DNA from: Phycisphaerae bacterium
Lineage (GTDB): Bacteria > Planctomycetota > Phycisphaerae > UBA1845 > Fen-1342
Assembly (NCBI GenBank): GCA_030428945.1
Contig: JAUIEC010000002.1
Location: 310,001-374,000 of the forward strand
Length of the DNA: 64,000 nt
Direction: 5' to 3'
The position numbers and the translations under genes were made by a program. Below are positions 60,113 to 64,000 of this stretch, piece by piece (position 1 is the first letter of the stretch; each line of letters starts with the position of its first letter). The notes beneath the pieces are model-generated. The model was not told the origin of the DNA, did not search any database, and saw only the letters and a list, made by a program, of their open reading frames with translations.

Positions 60113-61723
60113 ATGGTGTATCGCGTCCGGTTCTGTGCGCTGTTGTCTCTGCTGGTGTGCGCCAGTTGTGCCCCGGCACCGATACCGGCCGGCCCGGACG
60201 ATGGCGACCCCGCCGGCATCCCGGGATCGTCGGCCGGTTCGACCGCGTTCAACGACCTGGTCGGTGACGACCCGGGTGGATCCGGCGGCGGCGATGCCGG
60301 AAGTGGCAGCGACTCGGGCGGGACCGCCGACGACAAGCCCGTCACCCAGGGCACCACGCTGCCGGAGGTCGAGAACGAGGACACGCCGGCCGAGGACCCG
60401 GTCGAGGCCGAGTTCCGCGTCGTCGGTGAACTGTTGAACTTCGGGTCGAGCTCGACCCTGCGGCTCTTCAACCTGGAGAGCACCGGCGAGATGCCGGTCG
60501 GATACGAGATCGCCTCGACCGTGCCGTGGCTGGCCATTTCGCCGTCGAGCGGGATCTTCACCGACCGCCAGGAAGTCCAGGTCCATCTCGATCGCAGCGC
60601 CCTGCAGGCCGGCTCGTACTCGACCGAACTGCTCGTCAGCACGTCGACGGACCGGGTCGAGAAGGTCTACGTGGCCGCGTTCCAACTGGCCGACCCCGAG
60701 GTCCCGAGCGACGCGCAGATCCTGGCGTGGATGCAGGACCTGCAGCCGCTGCAGAAGGTGCATCACTCGTGGCCGCTGCCGGCCTACCTGTACGAGGACG
60801 GGGTCACGCCGCTGCTGGAGGAGTATGTCCGGCTGACGCACGCGGCCAGCACCGACATCGAGGGGATCACTCCGGACGAGATGGCCGCGATGGTCGAGGT
60901 CTGCAACCGGGTGAACGCGGGCAACCCGAGCATCCCGGCCCGGATCAGCCTGAACTACTCGCCGTGGCGGGAGGTCTTCCCGCCCGAGGCGCCGCCGACG
61001 GACTTCGGACCCGACCACCAGGCCGAACTCGACCTGTACACGTCGCGGCTGCAGCGTGCCCGGGACTACCTGGACCAGGCCAACGCCGCGCAGGGCAGCG
61101 CGGTCGAGGTCGACGTGGTCTTCTTCGACTCCGAGCGCTTCTTCCCCAAGAGCGGCGACACGCCGGAAGACCAGGCCTGGAACGATGCGATCGACCTGAA
61201 GTACAACCTGTTTTACAACGAAACCAAGGCGGTCTTTCCGAACGTGATCGTCGACTGGTATGCCCGCGGCGGGATCCGGCGCTGCGCCCGCAGCGACGGC
61301 TGGTGCGGCGCGCCCTGGTACACGCTGCGGGAACTGGGTGACACCTACTCGGTGCCGCTGTACACCTTCCCCGAACTGGGCGTGATGCGCGACACGTTCC
61401 GCAACAGCGTGGCCGAGGCCCAGGCGGCCGGGGTCGACATCGTCACGCCGTGGGTTTCGCTGGGCTCCGGCTACGACCGGCACCCGACCGAGTTCCTCGC
61501 CTGGCGCTGGGACTGGAACTACAACATCTATTACTCGTGGCAACTCGGCGCCGAGCTCAACATCCGCTGGTACGGCGAACGCCCCGAGCGCTACGCACCC
61601 TGGGGCTACGCCGAGTACGTCTACTTCTACCCCGAACCGTTCGGACGAGCCCCGCACTGGGCCCGCCACTTCGTCGCCTACGTCCGCGGCGCCAACGGCA
61701 ACGGCGCACTGCCGCCGGACTAG
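60113..61723 (+). CDS. Exported protein with BACON-like domain and glycosidase-like barrel
   Basis: 536 residues. N-terminal export signal (V-R-F-C-A-L-L-S-L-L-V-C-A-S-C), probably a lipoprotein at Cys19 though the lipobox is imperfect. Next is an acidic Gly/Ser/Asp linker (about 25-90), then a beta domain with L-N-F-G-S-S-S-T-L-R-L, V-P-W-L-A-I-S-P-S-S-G and L-Q-A-G-S-Y-S-T-E-L-L-V-S, typical of BACON/choice-of-anchor modules. From about 200 a (beta/alpha) barrel-like region follows: V-D-V-V-F-F-D-S-E-R, V-I-V-D-W-Y-A-R-G-G, V-D-I-V-T-P-W-V-S. Acidic residues at strand ends suggest a glycoside hydrolase, family unknown. GAGGGGAAG precedes ATG 60113. Confidence 0.62.
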   Translation: MVYRVRFCALLSLLVCASCAPAPIPAGPDDGDPAGIPGSSAGSTAFNDLVGDDPGGSGGGDAGSGSDSGGTADDKPVTQGTTLPEVENEDTPAEDPVEAEFRVVGELLNFGSSSTLRLFNLESTGEMPVGYEIASTVPWLAISPSSGIFTDRQEVQVHLDRSALQAGSYSTELLVSTSTDRVEKVYVAAFQLADPEVPSDAQILAWMQDLQPLQKVHHSWPLPAYLYEDGVTPLLEEYVRLTHAASTDIEGITPDEMAAMVEVCNRVNAGNPSIPARISLNYSPWREVFPPEAPPTDFGPDHQAELDLYTSRLQRARDYLDQANAAQGSAVEVDVVFFDSERFFPKSGDTPEDQAWNDAIDLKYNLFYNETKAVFPNVIVDWYARGGIRRCARSDGWCGAPWYTLRELGDTYSVPLYTFPELGVMRDTFRNSVAEAQAAGVDIVTPWVSLGSGYDRHPTEFLAWRWDWNYNIYYSWQLGAELNIRWYGERPERYAPWGYAEYVYFYPEPFGRAPHWARHFVAYVRGANGNGALPPD

Positions 61724-61876
61724 GTCGTGTTGGAAGGATGCAAAGGACTGCCCAAGGCCGTGAAAAAGGTGGAAATGTGAAGGAGTGAAAGACGGCGGTT
61801 TCGCGACGTTCTTCCCTCTTTCACCCTGTCACTCCTTCACCTTTTCACGGCGGCAACAACGCGATTGGATCCATCA
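61721..61876 (+). repeat. Dispersed ~150-bp hairpin element, copy 2
   Basis: Starts in the TAG stop of the preceding gene (ctaggtcgtgttgga) and ends at gattggatccatca, like copy 1 at 30718-30864. A perfect 12-bp stem forms between GTGAAGGAGTGA (61777-61788) and TCACTCCTTCAC (61829-61840). The remaining 138 bp before the next start hold no clear signal. Confidence 0.88.
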
Positions 61877-62014
61877 GTGCAGAGAGCGCACCGCCGGAGG
61901 AGGCCGGCGCACCGGTCCGATGTTCCGTACCCGCTCGTCTCGCTCCCTTGTTTGCAGCCTCGACAGCGGGCGGCGGGACCGCTACGCTCGCGCCGCCGGC
62001 GTGGGAGTAGCCTT

Positions 62015-63214
62015 GTGGCAGCGCAGCCCGATTATGCCTTTCTGGCCGACCAGCAGCTTTACCTCGTGCAGGGCGGCAACGCGCCGCGCGAAATCGAGAG
62101 CCACTTCGTCGCCCAGATCCACGCCCGCCGCGAGGCCGCCCGCCAGCGCAACCAGATCCGTCGCGAAGGCATGGCCTGGAACGCCGGCGCGTTCGGCGCT
62201 GTCGACGGCGACGATCCCTTCGAGGACCTGCAGAACGCCCGGCCGGAGTTCACCGGCGTCGCGCCCGGACCGTCCGGCGAGGTCATCTTCGCCCTGCGGA
62301 ACGAAAGCGTCGGCGGGCTGTTCCAGTTGGACACGGCTCGACAGGAAGAGCGACGGCTGATTCACAAGCAGCAAATGGTGCTGGCGGACCTGGACACCCG
62401 CGCGGACGGCGGCCTGGTCTGTTCGAGCCGGGCGCCGGACGGGGCGGCGCACCTCGCGGTCCTGAACGAGTCCGGCGGCGGCTATCGACTGGTCACCGAG
62501 GGCGACGTGGTCGACGAGGCCCCGCGCTGGGTGCCCGGCGGCGGGCAGAAGATCGTCTACCAGACGGCCGGGATCGGACGCGATCCGTCCGGCGTGTACC
62601 TGGGCCTGTCTCCGTACGCCGTGCACGAACTCGATCTCGACAGCGGACGGATGGATGTTCTGCTGGAACAGGACCGGTTCGACTGCCTGGCGCCGTGTCG
62701 CGCCGCGGATGGAAGCCTGTACTACATCCGCCGCCCGTACGAGTTTCAGCGGTCACTCTCGCCGTGGCGGGTGCTGGCCGACGTCGCGCTGTTTCCGTTT
62801 CGCCTGCTGCGGGCCGGCGTCCACTTCCTCAACGCGTTCTCGTGGATGTTCTCGAACAAGCCCCTGATGACCGCCGGCGGCCCGCAGCGACGCGGCCCGG
62901 AACAGCGGGCGGTCTGGCTGTCCGGCCGCTGGGTCGAGGTACGCCGCAACCTGCAGACTGTCGACGGCCCCGGCCGACCCCTCGTCCCCGGCTCGTGGCA
63001 GCTTGTCCGCCGCAACCCCAACGGTGAAGAGCACGAGGTCGCCCGCAGCGTCGTCGCGTTCGACCTGACCCCGGACGGCGACGTGCTCTACACCGACGGC
63101 AGCACGATCTACCTGAAACCACCCGGCGCCCCGGCCGAAAAGATCAGCCACGGCCGACTCGTCCAGCGCATCCGCGTCCTGCCCCCGGCAAGAGGTGAAG
63201 ACGCGAGCGAGTGA
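62015..63214 (+). CDS. WD40/TolB-like beta-propeller protein
   Basis: About 399 residues. Starts at a GTG (62015) with GGGAG 7 bases upstream; the frame extends upstream to 61865 but into the repeat element. Repeated beta segments of the TolB/PD40 type can be seen: E-V-I-F-A-L-R-N-E-S-V-G-G-L-F-Q-L-D, P-R-W-V-P-G-G-G-Q-K-I-V-Y-Q, D-G-S-L-Y-Y-I-R-R-P and T-P-D-G-D-V-L-Y-T-D-G-S-T-I-Y. No signal peptide; one amphipathic hydrophobic stretch (V-A-L-F-P-F-R-L-L-R) in the middle. Function unknown; the early A-D-Q-Q-L-Y-L-V-Q may be the first blade. Confidence 0.6.
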   Translation: MAAQPDYAFLADQQLYLVQGGNAPREIESHFVAQIHARREAARQRNQIRREGMAWNAGAFGAVDGDDPFEDLQNARPEFTGVAPGPSGEVIFALRNESVGGLFQLDTARQEERRLIHKQQMVLADLDTRADGGLVCSSRAPDGAAHLAVLNESGGGYRLVTEGDVVDEAPRWVPGGGQKIVYQTAGIGRDPSGVYLGLSPYAVHELDLDSGRMDVLLEQDRFDCLAPCRAADGSLYYIRRPYEFQRSLSPWRVLADVALFPFRLLRAGVHFLNAFSWMFSNKPLMTAGGPQRRGPEQRAVWLSGRWVEVRRNLQTVDGPGRPLVPGSWQLVRRNPNGEEHEVARSVVAFDLTPDGDVLYTDGSTIYLKPPGAPAEKISHGRLVQRIRVLPPARGEDASE

Positions 63215-63238
63215 ATGGGAAAAGACGATCGCCCGCCC

Positions 63239-63313
63239 CCTCTCTCACTCTGTTCACCCATTCACTAACTCACCCATTCACCCATTCACCCTTTCACTCT
63301 TTCACTCTTTCAC
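63239..63313. repeat. Pyrimidine octamer block (ttcaccca / tttcactc type)
   Basis: About 75 bp of tandem ttcaccca, ttcacccttt and tttcactct units between the converging propeller gene and pdxH. Only a short complementary gagcgagtgaatggg (63203-63218) lies on the other side, overlapping the end of the upstream gene. Confidence 0.85.
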
Positions 63314-63316
63314 CAA

Positions 63317-63961
63317 TCAAGGTGACAGTCGTTCCCGACGCCAGCCGCTCGGGGTGCGCGTGTAGCGAAGCCGGTCGTGCAGCCGGGCGCCGCGACCCTG
63401 CCAGAATTCCAGGCAGGTCGGCACGATCCGGTAGCCGCCCCAGCGATCGGGACGCGGCAGCACCGCGCCGTCCGACAGCGTGCCCTCGAACTCGGCCGTG
63501 GCGTTCTCGAGGAAGTTCCGGTCCGGCACCACCACGCTCTGACGCGAGACGTTCGCGCTGATCTGGCTCGGCCGCGGTCGCGAGGCGAAGTACGTGTCCG
63601 ACATCTCCGCCGCGACCCGTTCCACCCGTCCCTCGATCCGCACCTGCCGTTCCTGGGCCGCCCACCAGAAACAGACGGCCGCCCGCGGGTTGCCGTCGAG
63701 TTCCCGGCCCTTCCGGCTCTCGTAGTCGGTGAAGAATACGAAGCCGTCGGCGTCGAAGTGCTTCAGCAGCATCACGCGGGCCGCGGGCTGACCGTCGTCG
63801 GCCACGGTGGCCAGCGTCATCGCGTTCGGCTCGGGCTGCTCGGTCGCGTTGATCTGTTCGAACCACGTGCGGAACTGGTCGATCGGATCGTCGGCCGCCT
63901 GTTCCTCGGTCAGTTCTCCGTGCAGGTAATCGGTTCGCATGGCGTGCAGTTTCTCGTCCAT
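63317..63961 (-). CDS. pdxH: Pyridoxamine 5'-phosphate oxidase
   Basis: FMN-dependent last step of pyridoxal phosphate synthesis. The 214-residue protein has the N-terminal M-R-T-D-Y-L-H-G-E-L, P-N-A-M-T-L-A-T-V, R-V-M-L-L-K-H-F-D, F-F-T-D-Y-E-S-R-K-G (FMN contacts), F-W-W-A-A-Q-E-R-Q-V-R-I-E-G and the C-terminal W-Q-G-R-G-A-R-L-H-D-R with R-R-E-R-L-S-P. Full length, GGAGG 7 bases before ATG 63961. Confidence 0.96.
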   Translation of the reverse strand: MDEKLHAMRTDYLHGELTEEQAADDPIDQFRTWFEQINATEQPEPNAMTLATVADDGQPAARVMLLKHFDADGFVFFTDYESRKGRELDGNPRAAVCFWWAAQERQVRIEGRVERVAAEMSDTYFASRPRPSQISANVSRQSVVVPDRNFLENATAEFEGTLSDGAVLPRPDRWGGYRIVPTCLEFWQGRGARLHDRLRYTRTPSGWRRERLSP

Positions 63962-64000
63962 CAGCAGTCCTCCGCGACGCCTGCCGGCGTCCGCCCGTAT

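Overview
This window is GC-rich, densely coded chromosomal DNA that most likely comes from a flagellated member of the Planctomycetota. The evidence is a combination: planctomycete-style secreted and membrane proteins (sulfatase-like hydrolase, prenyltransferase/squalene-oxidase-repeat protein, zinc-ribbon-headed proteins, a type II-secretion-like prepilin), a complete outer-membrane-type flagellar basal body gene set (P-ring and L-ring), and a nonulosonate operon. The phylum is an inference from gene content. No rRNA or tRNA gene was found that could settle it.

Layout. 1-9.7 kb: a GT87 membrane glycosyltransferase (cut by the window edge), aroB, folC, a BNR-repeat lipoprotein, mutS and a divergent Trk/Ktr-like membrane protein. 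9.8-12.7 kb: a tightly overlapping neuA-neuB-neuC operon for a CMP-nonulosonate sugar. 13-25.8 kb: housekeeping and surface genes (der, a sulfatase-like hydrolase, a hotdog thioesterase, a DDAH-family hydrolase, galE, an HDOD protein, a prepilin, an SDR, rsgA). 25.9-30.7 kb: a methylcitrate-cycle cluster (prpD, two citrate synthases, prpB). 31-33.4 kb: cardiolipin synthase and an unknown protein. 33.8-47.6 kb: one continuous minus-strand flagellar cluster, in transcription order small ORF-flgF-flgG-flgA-flgH-flgI-flgJ-flgN-flgK-flgL-fliW-csrA-fliC2-fliC1, with a good sigma-54-type promoter at its head. 47.7-52.3 kb: a large toroid-repeat protein, two TPR proteins and a small zinc-ribbon protein. 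52.4-64 kb: a half-length UvrA, two small conserved proteins, accA, a PurS-PurS-PurL fusion, a secreted glycosidase-like protein, a beta-propeller protein and pdxH.

Functional links. Distal rod, rings, hook-filament junction, filament, export chaperone and the CsrA/FliW flagellin-translation switch are all together. The nonulosonate operon may supply the sugar for filament or envelope glycosylation (inference). PrpD, PrpB and a PrpC-like citrate synthase would turn propionyl-CoA into pyruvate and succinate.

The most unusual feature is in the gaps. Nearly every intergenic space of any size carries repeats: microsatellite-like octamers in four families (gggagcaa, gcaagtaa, tttcaccc, gggaacag types), often as a purine block facing its complementary pyrimidine block so that long hairpins can form; an approximately 150-bp dispersed element in two copies whose loop and flanks are conserved while the stem differs but still pairs; and several palindromic REP-like elements. 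Two of these repeat families begin exactly at the TAG stop codon of the upstream gene. A UvrA that ends at the boundary between its two ATPase modules is the most unusual protein-coding feature.
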